Source: Christensenella sp. UBA1214 (GTDB lineage: Bacteria > Bacillota > Clostridia > Christensenellales > CAG-138). Taken from it: 18,540 nucleotides of DNA. A program made the translations under genes and the position numbers. The DNA lies in the NCBI GenBank assembly GCA_002309375.1, contig DBXK01000013.1:10857-29396 (forward strand). The letters run 5' to 3'. Positions within the stretch are counted from its first letter, which is position 1; each line of letters starts with the position of its first letter. This document shows positions 6,982 through 14,480 of the stretch, piece by piece. The notes beneath the pieces were generated by a model that did no database searches, was not told the DNA's origin, and worked only from the letters and a program-made list of their open reading frames with translations.

Positions 6982-8382
6982 TTATTCGATGATCTCGTTC
7001 AGTTTTTCTTCGACGCCGCGCTCCTCCTCGTTTTGCTCCGATTCGAGCGGCGCTTCGGCCTTATCGGCCCTTTCCGCAAGATCGAGAAGAAAGTGCATGA
7101 TATTGTCCCGCCGGATCTGCCGGCAATGCCTGTCGAGGACCGGGCAGTTCGCAAAGGCCGTGCAGTCCGGAAGATACGGGCAGTCGGCGCATTTTTCGCG
7201 CACGGGGCCGGTTTTTTCGTATTTTTCAAAAATCTCCCGCTCGGTCACGCCGTCCTTGATATTGCCGTAGACCGTGAAGGAATTGCTCTCGAGGCAGGGC
7301 GAAAGCTCGCCGCGCGGCCCGATCACGACGCTCCCGGTGACGCGGTCCGCCATGCAGCGGAAAACGCGGAAGCTGAGGCCCGGGCGCGGCCGCGGAGTTG
7401 CTTTGAACCCCGCTTCGGCGATCAGCGGCTTTGCGTCCTCGATCAGCTTATTGATCCGGTAATTGTCCTCGCCGGCGCGGACCTGATTCAGCGCGGCGAA
7501 ATACAGCGTGATCTTATCCTTATTCGTCAGCCTTTCGGAAAGCAGAGCGACGACCGCCGGCATATCGTTCACGTTTTCCGCGTCGATATTGCAGCGGAGG
7601 TTGACGTTTATCCCGCTTTTCGTCAGCGCGTTGATGTTTTCGAGGACTTTTCCGAAGGTGTTTTCGTAATTATAATACCGCTTGCGGCGGATATAGTCTT
7701 CTTCAAGGCCGTCGATGGAGATCTGGACGCTGCCGATCCTCCATTCGCCGGTCATTTTTTCGATGATCCGGTCGTTTATCAGGCTGCCGTTGGTGACGAT
7801 CGTCGAATAATACTCGACTTCGTTTTCACGGAGGCCCTTTATGATCCGGTCGATGATCTTTTCCCCGAGAAGGGGCTCGCCGCCGAACCAGGAAAGCAGG
7901 ATCGGCGAATCCTTTTTGCGGGTGCGGAGGATGAAATCGACCGTCCTTTCGGCGGTCTCCTCCGTCATGTTTGTAGGTACACTGCCCTCTTCGTAGCAGT
8001 AAACGCAGCGCGCATTGCAGGCGAAGGTCGGCAGGATCGTATAGGTCGTATAACCGCTTCGGTGGAAATACGCGCGGAGCGCCGAAGAGAGCGAAAGATA
8101 GAATTTGTTCTCGTCGGCGTCAGCGGGAACGAGGAAATACCCCTCCGCAAGGGTCTTGAGATCGGGATCCGCTTCAACAGCGGCGCGGGAAAAAACACAG
8201 CCCGCTTCGAGCGCCCGATCGAGCCCGAAGCACTGCTTCGTCAGAAGGTTGAAAAGAAACGGCCTTCCGGAATGCTCAAACGGGATGACGAATCTGCTCA
8301 GCCTGTATCCCGGGCAATCCTTCATCCGCTGCGGCGGCAGTATCTTTTTAAGCAGTTTATCCTGTTTGGAGATTTCTCGCAT
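6982..8382 (-). CDS. Radical SAM/SPASM peptide maturase
   Basis: A 466-aa enzyme. Residues 122-129 carry CNARCVYC, the CxxxCxxC site for the 4Fe-4S cluster that cleaves S-adenosylmethionine; WFGGEPLL at 165-172 is the SAM-binding GGEP motif. The C-terminal SPASM domain for auxiliary clusters has Cys343-x14-G-x4-Cys363, then Cys398, 401, 407, 413 and 420 (CxxC-x5-C-x5-C-x6-C). Residues 1-110 are an N-terminal extension and 436-466 an acidic tail. Such enzymes make thioether, C-C or related links, or epimerise residues, in peptides bound through PqqD-type partners. The start has no good ribosome site: the only purine-rich stretch (GGGGGAG) is inside the 3' arm of a strong hairpin. It follows the precursor gene by 64 bases. 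The exact reaction is unknown. Confidence 0.93.
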   Translation of the reverse strand: MREISKQDKLLKKILPPQRMKDCPGYRLSRFVIPFEHSGRPFLFNLLTKQCFGLDRALEAGCVFSRAAVEADPDLKTLAEGYFLVPADADENKFYLSLSSALRAYFHRSGYTTYTILPTFACNARCVYCYEEGSVPTNMTEETAERTVDFILRTRKKDSPILLSWFGGEPLLGEKIIDRIIKGLRENEVEYYSTIVTNGSLINDRIIEKMTGEWRIGSVQISIDGLEEDYIRRKRYYNYENTFGKVLENINALTKSGINVNLRCNIDAENVNDMPAVVALLSERLTNKDKITLYFAALNQVRAGEDNYRINKLIEDAKPLIAEAGFKATPRPRPGLSFRVFRCMADRVTGSVVIGPRGELSPCLESNSFTVYGNIKDGVTEREIFEKYEKTGPVREKCADCPYLPDCTAFANCPVLDRHCRQIRRDNIMHFLLDLAERADKAEAPLESEQNEEERGVEEKLNEIIE

Positions 8383-8392
8383 GATCCGGGGC

Positions 8393-8427
8393 TGCGCTCC
8401 CCCGGCTTTTCTGGCCGAAGGAGCGCA
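8393..8427 (-). promoter_or_regulatory. Strong hairpin between precursor and maturase genes
   Basis: On the minus strand TGCGCTCCTTCGGC (8427-8414) pairs over all 14 positions (two G-U) with GCCGGGGGAGCGCA (8406-8393), seven-base loop. No U-tract follows, so it is a poor terminator. The 3' arm contains the only ribosome-site-like sequence before the maturase ATG, and the 5' arm carries CTCCTT pairing to it. It may lower maturase translation or stabilise the 3' end of precursor mRNA. Confidence 0.8.
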
Positions 8428-8446
8428 ATGTCTGTCGATTTAAAGA

Positions 8447-8626
8447 TTAGTTGCAGCAATTTGCGTCAACGTTGCCGTCATTGCCGTGACCGGGGAGGCC
8501 GGGGCCAACGCCGCTGTAGTTGGTGGCATAAGCGGGATTCTCCGCGGCTGCTGAGCCGCTGTCAGTAACGATGTCGGTGTTCTCGATCTCCACAACTTCC
8601 ATGGAGAGCTTCTGATACTTCTTCAC
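8447..8626 (-). CDS. RiPP precursor-like peptide, 59 aa
   Basis: A short gene, too small for routine calling, between kinase and maturase. GTG (8624-8626) follows AAAGGAGT (8635-8642) with nine bases between AGGAG and the start; the next ATG (Met9) lacks such a site. The N-terminus KKYQKLSMEVVEIENTDIV (2-20) is a charged, leader-like stretch resembling short KKYxKPxxEVVEIE proteins I associate with clostridial peptide clusters. Residues 26-34 are Ala-rich and end in Ala-Tyr-Ala, a possible signal-peptidase-like cut. The C-terminal part is rich in Gly, Asn and Asp (GVGPGLPGHGNDGN at 39-52) and ends NVDANCCN, with the only two cysteines at 57 and 58. No membrane segment. Context (maturase, PqqD, protease, exporter) supports a precursor; the modification sites and mature product are unknown. 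Confidence 0.85.
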   Translation of the reverse strand: MKKYQKLSMEVVEIENTDIVTDSGSAAAENPAYATNYSGVGPGLPGHGNDGNVDANCCN

Positions 8627-8658
8627 TGTCGGTAACTCCTTTCGATAGTTTTATGCAG

Positions 8659-8676
8659 ATCCGGCAAAAGCCGGAT
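8659..8676 (-). promoter_or_regulatory. Hairpin between kinase and precursor genes
   Basis: ATCCGGC and GCCGGAT (7 bp) flank a TTTT loop on the minus strand. No U-tract follows, so it is unlikely to terminate. With the hairpin at 8393-8427 it brackets the precursor gene. Confidence 0.6.
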
Positions 8677-8687
8677 GAACATACGGT

Positions 8688-9464
8688 TTATTCTTCGCTT
8701 GCCTCTTCGCTTTGCCCGGCGGCGCATATGCCGTTATATGCGGCGAAGGCGGCCTCTTTTTCCATATTGCAGCCGAGGCGGAAGAAGCGGACGAGCTGCA
8801 GGATCCTCTGCTCGAGTCCGAGCGTGCGGCGCATCAGCTCCGCGCTCCTCGGGGAATAGACCTGGCGAAGCAGGATCGGGAAGGCTTCGGATGGCCCGAT
8901 CGGCGCGATGCGGTTCTCCTCCGCCCGCTCGATGGCGACGATCGCCGAAAGCGGCGCGGAAACATTCACGCCGAGGTGATGCTTGCCGTTCCAGGGCGTG
9001 CCGTAACAGACGACGCGGTCCTCCTCAACGCGGAGCATCGGCTTGTCGTCGTTGATCATCGTGACGCGGCTGCCGAAGGCCTCGCGCCAGAGCCGCGTAT
9101 GGGTGCTCTTGCCGGTGCCGCTCGGGGCGGTGAAAAGGTAGGCCTGTCCGTCCAGCGAAAGCGCCGAGCCGTGCATCAGCAGCACGTTCTTCGAAACGAG
9201 GCCGTCCGCGATCAGATCGTGGATCGCGTTGTTTTCAAGGAACCAATGCCTGTATTCGGCGGGTTTCCTGCCCTCCGCTGCGGCGGCCTGCTCGAAGCTG
9301 ACGCGGATCCGCTCCAGATCCTCCCATTCGGGTTCGATCACGAGCTCCGGTTCCTTCTTCGAGAACCAATCGCTGAAAAAAGCTTTGTTAACGGTGAATC
9401 TTGCGCGTATCTCGATCGGCACGCCGGCGATCTCCGCAACAAAAACCGTCTTTTCCCAGTCCAT
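8688..9464 (-). CDS. HPr-kinase-like protein (HprK C-terminal-type fold), candidate peptide kinase
   Basis: The start chosen is ATG 9462-9464 (258 aa), because GGAGG lies six bases upstream; an earlier in-frame ATG at 9501-9503 would add 13 residues without a good site. The kinase core shows HGSALSLDG (98-106), the P-loop TAPSGTGKSTHTRLW (112-126), NDDKP (138-142) and YGTPWNGKHHLG (154-165), the standard run for HprK-related proteins found in peptide clusters. It lacks the N-terminal half of true HPr kinase/phosphorylase. Relatives in lasso-peptide clusters phosphorylate a Ser of the precursor. Here the precursor ends in Asn, so any target would be internal. It is the first gene of the operon behind a consensus promoter, 61 bases before the precursor start. 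Its substrate is inferred. Confidence 0.87.
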   Translation of the reverse strand: MDWEKTVFVAEIAGVPIEIRARFTVNKAFFSDWFSKKEPELVIEPEWEDLERIRVSFEQAAAAEGRKPAEYRHWFLENNAIHDLIADGLVSKNVLLMHGSALSLDGQAYLFTAPSGTGKSTHTRLWREAFGSRVTMINDDKPMLRVEEDRVVCYGTPWNGKHHLGVNVSAPLSAIVAIERAEENRIAPIGPSEAFPILLRQVYSPRSAELMRRTLGLEQRILQLVRFFRLGCNMEKEAAFAAYNGICAAGQSEEASEE

Positions 9465-9517
9465 CGTTTGCCTCCGTTCGCTGCTCCTTGCGGGAATGCA
9501 CAATTTCCTACATTTAT

Positions 9518-9545
9518 ATTATAGCTCATTTCCCGCCCATGTCAA
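9518..9545 (-). promoter_or_regulatory. Consensus promoter driving the RiPP-like operon
   Basis: Minus strand: TTGACA (9545-9540), 16 bases, TATAAT (9523-9518), both hexamers perfect sigma-A consensus. The transcript would start near 9511, giving a leader of about 47 bases before the kinase start. Confidence 0.85.
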
Positions 9546-9586
9546 TAAAAACTTTAACCCGCAAGCCTTTTTTGTTTCCCGGCGAA

Positions 9587-9615
9587 TTGACGCATGCCCT
9601 TCGGTATGTTATAAT
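9587..9615 (+). promoter_or_regulatory. Promoter for the nucleotidyltransferase gene
   Basis: TTGACG (9587-9592), 17 bases, perfect TATAAT (9610-9615) preceded by TGT (extended -10), 32 bases before the start codon. Its -35 is only 41 bases from the -35 of the opposite operon promoter, so one regulator could control both. Confidence 0.82.
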
Positions 9616-9647
9616 TTTCAGTTGTAATAATCTGTTGGAGCTTTTCG

Positions 9648-10868
9648 ATGGAAACCGAAGCAAAAGCCGTATTCGAATTGATGAAGGAATGCCTTTGGAG
9701 CGGGCGCGATGCGTCCGGCTCTTCCCTTCCGCCGCCCGAAAGCGAGCTTTGGCCGAAGATCTATTCGCTTTTGAAAGCGCAGGACGTCTTTTCCCTTGCG
9801 GCGAAATGGCTCGAAACGCATAAGCTTGCCGACGAAGCGCTTTACGCCGACTGGAGCAAGGCCTGCTTCGATATCCAGCTCCGCTCATTGAAGCTCATGG
9901 CGGCGCAGGAGGCGCTCGTCCGGCTTTTCGAAAAAGCGGAGATCCCGTTCGTCGTGATCAAGGGCTCCGCCGCGGCGCATCTCTATCCCTCGCCCTTCCA
10001 CCGCGCGATGGGCGATATCGATGTGCTCGTCCGCCGCGCCGATTTCGAGCGGGCTTCGGCGCTCATGAAGGAAAGCGGTTATGCCGCCGAAACTTCGGGC
10101 GAAGGGTTCCATCATATCGGCTTCAAAAAGGGCGGCGCGGAGATCGAGCTGCATCGCCGCCTCGGCAGCGTGCCGGAGGACAATGAATCGCTGCTCGCGC
10201 TCTTCGAGGGCGGGATCGGCCGCCGCGTCGAAGGGGCGATGGGCGCTTTCCGCTTCCCGATGCTTCCCGCGGAGCTCAACGGGCTCGTGCTGCTGCTGCA
10301 TATCAACCAGCATCTGCGCGTCGGCCTCGGCCTTCGCCAGATGATCGACTGGATGTTCTTCGTTTCGGAAAAGCTCGACGACAGCTTTTTTGAGGAAAAG
10401 TTCCGCCCGCTGACGGACAGGCTCGGCCTCACGCAGTTCGCCGTTTCGATGACGGCTTTCGCGGAGGAATACCTCGGCCTCGAAAAGAGCCGCAGCTGGA
10501 GCGCCGGCGCGGATCAAAGCGTGCTTGCGGAGCTTGCGGAATACATCATCAACAAGGGCAGCTTCGGCAAGCACGGCGGCAAACGCGAGCGGATCTCCTC
10601 GGTGTATCTGCGCGCGAAGAATCCCTTCAAGCTTCTCGGCATGCTCCAAAAAGCCGGCCGAAAGAGCTGGCCCGCCGCGAAAAAGCACCCGATCCTCCGC
10701 CCGTTCTGCTGGGCGTATCAGCTCAAAAAGACCCGTTCCGATCTGAAAAAGAACAAGGTCTCCGCAAAGGAAATGAAAAAGCTCCGCTCCGACGGACTGC
10801 GCCAGAGGAAGCTCATCGAATCGCTCGGGCTGGACGTTGACAACAAGCTGCACACCGGTCTCGAGTGA
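9648..10868 (+). CDS. Nucleotidyltransferase-fold protein (NTP_transf_5-like), RiPP cluster associated
   Basis: A 406-aa cytoplasmic protein with the nucleotidyltransferase core: PFVVIKGSAAAHLYP (100-114) holds the glycine-serine loop, MGDIDVLV (121-128) the paired metal-binding Asp123/Asp125, and AEIELHRRLG (164-173) the third acidic strand. This is the pattern of uncharacterised NTP_transf_5 proteins, which often sit beside HprK-like kinases and PqqD-type proteins in peptide clusters. They may transfer a nucleotide or similar group to a peptide or cofactor; no reaction is established here. The C-terminal part is basic (repeated Lys/Arg). TTGGAG lies seven bases before ATG. It is divergent from the operon, with its own promoter and a terminator after the stop. 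It could also be regulated separately as an immunity or toxin-type enzyme. Confidence 0.82.
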   Translation: METEAKAVFELMKECLWSGRDASGSSLPPPESELWPKIYSLLKAQDVFSLAAKWLETHKLADEALYADWSKACFDIQLRSLKLMAAQEALVRLFEKAEIPFVVIKGSAAAHLYPSPFHRAMGDIDVLVRRADFERASALMKESGYAAETSGEGFHHIGFKKGGAEIELHRRLGSVPEDNESLLALFEGGIGRRVEGAMGAFRFPMLPAELNGLVLLLHINQHLRVGLGLRQMIDWMFFVSEKLDDSFFEEKFRPLTDRLGLTQFAVSMTAFAEEYLGLEKSRSWSAGADQSVLAELAEYIINKGSFGKHGGKRERISSVYLRAKNPFKLLGMLQKAGRKSWPAAKKHPILRPFCWAYQLKKTRSDLKKNKVSAKEMKKLRSDGLRQRKLIESLGLDVDNKLHTGLE

Positions 10869-10891
10869 CCTTTATTCAAATCAATACTTCT

Positions 10892-10920
10892 GCCGGCGGT
10901 CGCTCCTGCCGGTTTTGTTT
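10892..10920 (+). terminator. Terminator after the nucleotidyltransferase gene
   Basis: CCGGC (10893-10897) pairs with GCCGG (10908-10912) around a ten-base loop, followed by TTTTGTTT. The stem is short, so strength is moderate. It lies between the convergent nucleotidyltransferase and pcp genes. Confidence 0.6.
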
Positions 10921-10923
10921 ACC

Positions 10924-11535
10924 TCAAAGGCTTTCTGCGATCGCTTCGAGCGCGGCCTCGATCCCCCGCTTTATGTCCGAAAGGCTCATCGACGGCGCGG
11001 GAAGGGCCTGCTTCGCGGTCTGCTCCGGCGCGAAGGGGATATGCATGAATCCGCCGATCGTTTCCGGAAATTCCTTTTCGAGAAGGGCGAGAACGCCGTA
11101 CATCAGCTGGTTGCACACGAAGGTCCCCGCCGTATTCGAAACGCTCGCCGGGAGCCCCGCGGCGCGGATCGCCTCGGTCATTTTCTTTATCGGGAGCGTG
11201 GAAAAATACGCTGCCGGGCCGCCCGGGATTATCGGCTCGTCGTCCGGGATATGGCCCGCGTTATCGGCGATGCGCGCGTCGTTCACGTTGATCGCAACGC
11301 GCTCCGGCGTGATCGCGCTCCTGCCGCCCGCCTGGCCGATCATCAGCACCGCGTCCGGCTTTTCCCTGCGGATCGCTTCCGCGGCGAGCTCTATTGACTT
11401 TCCGAATACCGTCGGAACGGTGAGCTTGACGATCTCCGCCCCGCCGACGCTTGTCGGAACAAGGCGTACCGCCTCCTCCGCCGGGTTGATCGCTTCCCCG
11501 CCGAACGGATCGAATGCCGTGAGCAAAATCTTCAT
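10924..11535 (-). CDS. pcp: Pyroglutamyl-peptidase I
   Basis: A 203-aa cytoplasmic cysteine peptidase (family C15) that removes N-terminal pyroglutamate from peptides. The length and motifs are typical: ILLTAFDPFGGEAINPAEEA at the N-terminus, catalytic Glu78 in GRSAITPERVAIN, Cys141 in NTAGTFVCNQLMYG and His165 in GGFMHIPFAPEQ. All three catalytic residues are in place, so the enzyme should be active. The start has GGAGGTG with seven bases to ATG, and a promoter lies upstream. It is divergent from galK and convergent with the nucleotidyltransferase. I see no reason to tie it to the RiPP-like cluster beyond adjacency, although it acts on peptides. Confidence 0.96.
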   Translation of the reverse strand: MKILLTAFDPFGGEAINPAEEAVRLVPTSVGGAEIVKLTVPTVFGKSIELAAEAIRREKPDAVLMIGQAGGRSAITPERVAINVNDARIADNAGHIPDDEPIIPGGPAAYFSTLPIKKMTEAIRAAGLPASVSNTAGTFVCNQLMYGVLALLEKEFPETIGGFMHIPFAPEQTAKQALPAPSMSLSDIKRGIEAALEAIAESL

Positions 11536-11576
11536 TTTTCCGCACCTCCGCGCTTTTTCGCTTTATTATCGCTTTT

Positions 11577-11605
11577 ATTATACCATACCGGCGCTTTTCG
11601 GGCAA
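11577..11605 (-). promoter_or_regulatory. Promoter for pcp
   Basis: Minus strand: TTGCCC (11605-11600), 17 bases, perfect TATAAT (11582-11577) with TGG just before it (extended -10), about 41 bases before the pcp start. Confidence 0.7.
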
Positions 11606-11637
11606 CTCCCGGGCGCGTTCCGCCGAAAAACGGCTCT

Positions 11638-11665
11638 TTGCTTTCGCGGAAAAATGCGGTATAAT
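11638..11665 (+). promoter_or_regulatory. Promoter for galK
   Basis: TTGCTT (11638-11643), 16 bases, perfect TATAAT (11660-11665), 28 bases before the galK start. It forms a divergent promoter pair with pcp. Confidence 0.75.
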
Positions 11666-11693
11666 CATATCAATCAAAACCGGAGGCGGGATC

Positions 11694-12863
<1,170 letters not shown>

Positions 12864-12883
12864 CCCATATTTTCGAATACTAT

Positions 12884-12912
12884 CTTTGCTTTTCAGGCGA
12901 AGATGTATTATA
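12884..12912 (+). promoter_or_regulatory. Promoter for the symporter operon
   Basis: TTGCTT (12884-12889), 17 bases, TATACT (12907-12912), 81 bases before the symporter start. It allows the transporter/GT-B/GH36 operon to be expressed independently of galK. No terminator is evident between galK and this promoter. Confidence 0.65.
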
Positions 12913-12993
12913 CTTATACAAATACCGTTCCCGCCGCCGCGCTTTTTCGCAGGGCGGTCCGGGGCGGCAAGTTTCAAGGAGGAAATACACCGA

Positions 12994-14460
12994 ATGAGCA
13001 AGAAACAACTCATCCCCGAATCCGCAGCTCCGAAGGCGACAAGGCGCCTCACGAAAAAGGAGATGCGGATCTTCGCAGTCGGCCAGCTCGGCTGGTCCAT
13101 CCTCGGCGGCATCATCAACGCCTGGTTGGTAACCTTCTATCTCCCGACCTCCGGCGATGTTGAGCAGGGCGCGCCCTTCTTCCTTCCGACCGGTCTGATC
13201 ATCTTCGGCATTTTGACTATTCTCGGCCTCATCGCATTCATCTGCCGTATCTTCGACGCGGTCACCGACCCGCTGATCGCTTCGCTTTCCGACCGCAGCA
13301 CGAATCCCAACGGCCGCCGCATCCCGTTCATGCGCTTCGCGGCGATCCCCTTCGCCGTTGTCGCGGTGCTCGTTTTCTGCGCCCCGGTCCGTGCCATCAG
13401 CACCATCAACATCATCTGGGTCCTCGCTTTCCTGGTGCTGTTCTATCTGTTCATGACGATGTACTGCACTCCCTATAATGCGCTGATCTCCGAATTCGGC
13501 AAAACGCAGGAAGACCGCATGTATATCTCCACCGCGATCTCGCTGACCTTCTTCTTCGGCACGATGATCGCCTATCTGCCCTTCGTCCTTGCCGGGCCGA
13601 TCCGCGGCCTTATCGGCGGCGACTTCCCCTGGAGCTACCGCATCTGCTTCATCGTGCTTGCTCTGATCGCTCTCTTCTGCATGCTCTACCCGACCTTCAA
13701 GCTCCGCGAGAAGGATTTCGTGGACTCGAAGCCCAGCAAGACCAGCACCTTCAAGAGCCTCCGCGCGACCTTCCGCAACAAGGAGTTCCTCAAATTCTCC
13801 GCATCCGATATCGCATACTTCATCGCTCTGACTCTCTTCCAGACCGGTCTTCCTTTCTTCGTAAAGGTCTCGATGGGCCTCGGTGAAGAGTGGGCAATGT
13901 ATTTCCTCGGCGGCATGACCGTGCTCTCCGCCTGCTTCTATCCGATCGTTTCCGGCCTCGTCCGCAAGTTCGGCAAGAAGAAGCTCGTTATCGCCGGCTT
14001 CCTCGGCCTTGCGCTCGCATACATCGTGACCGCGCTGATCGGCATCATCCCCGGCCTTTCCGGCATGGTCCCCGGCATCCTGATCGTCGTCATCTCCTCC
14101 TTCCCGATGGCTCTGCTCGGCATCATCCCGCAGTCCATCGTTGCAGACGTTGCGGAGGAGGATGCGATCCTCACCGGCGAGAAGCGCGAGGGTATGTTCT
14201 TCGCGGCCCGCACCTTCGCTATGAAGATGGGTCAGTCCGTCGCGATGCTCGTCTTCACCTCGCTTGCGATCCTCGGCACTCATCAGGATCTTAAGAGCAA
14301 CGACCTCACCGCTTCGCCTCTCGGCCTCCGCGTGATCGCGCTCGTCGCCGTCGCGTTCTGCGTCCTCGGCGCCGTGATCCTCGCTCTCTATAATGAGAAG
14401 AAGGTCATGAAGACCATCAACGAGGCTCACAATAACGAAGAAGCCTCCGAAGAAAAATAA
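12994..14460 (+). CDS. GPH-family sugar:cation symporter (MelB-like)
   Basis: A 488-aa membrane protein with about twelve hydrophobic segments. The start chosen is ATG 12994-12996, with AAGGAGGA at 12976-12983; a longer frame from upstream would add 85 residues overlapping galK. Residues 84-112 carry the family signature: RIFDAVTDPLIASLSDRS with Asp88 and Asp92 in the cation-site position of MelB, followed by NGRRIPFMRF. GPH (glycoside-pentoside-hexuronide) carriers import sugars with Na+ or H+. Its operon partners, a GH36 alpha-galactosidase and upstream galK, point to melibiose, raffinose or another alpha-galactoside, which is inference. The C-terminus is an acidic hydrophilic tail. Twenty bases separate it from the next gene. 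Confidence 0.9.
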   Translation: MSKKQLIPESAAPKATRRLTKKEMRIFAVGQLGWSILGGIINAWLVTFYLPTSGDVEQGAPFFLPTGLIIFGILTILGLIAFICRIFDAVTDPLIASLSDRSTNPNGRRIPFMRFAAIPFAVVAVLVFCAPVRAISTINIIWVLAFLVLFYLFMTMYCTPYNALISEFGKTQEDRMYISTAISLTFFFGTMIAYLPFVLAGPIRGLIGGDFPWSYRICFIVLALIALFCMLYPTFKLREKDFVDSKPSKTSTFKSLRATFRNKEFLKFSASDIAYFIALTLFQTGLPFFVKVSMGLGEEWAMYFLGGMTVLSACFYPIVSGLVRKFGKKKLVIAGFLGLALAYIVTALIGIIPGLSGMVPGILIVVISSFPMALLGIIPQSIVADVAEEDAILTGEKREGMFFAARTFAMKMGQSVAMLVFTSLAILGTHQDLKSNDLTASPLGLRVIALVAVAFCVLGAVILALYNEKKVMKTINEAHNNEEASEEK

Positions 14461-14480
14461 GCTCTGAAAGGAAAACCGAA

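Larger units (their letters stand above)
4513..10920. other. Candidate RiPP (modified peptide) biosynthetic gene cluster
   Basis: Minus-strand operon: HPrK-like kinase, precursor-like peptide, radical SAM/SPASM maturase, PqqD-type protein, S26-type protease and ABC exporter, with a divergent NTP_transf_5 nucleotidyltransferase. Gaps are minus 3 to about 65 bases, a single strong promoter lies ahead of the kinase and a terminator follows the exporter. A leader-binding PqqD-type protein, a SPASM maturase and a short peptide ending in Cys-Cys make a RiPP the simplest reading. There is no lanthionine synthetase, YcaO, or lasso cyclase. The product is unknown to me. Confidence 0.8.

Noticed and set aside
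7033..8568. Long plus-strand open frame opposite the maturase and precursor
   Set aside because: It mirrors the radical SAM gene and runs across the hairpin and precursor; no domain, and the opposite strand carries all motifs and ribosome sites.
8688..9464. True HPr kinase/phosphorylase (hprK)
   Set aside because: The N-terminal half and the usual gene context are missing; motifs fit the HprK-related proteins of peptide clusters.
4513..10920. Lasso peptide cluster
   Set aside because: PqqD-type, HprK-like and nucleotidyltransferase genes are shared with lasso clusters, but no asparagine-synthetase-like cyclase or lasso leader protease is present; a radical SAM/SPASM enzyme is.
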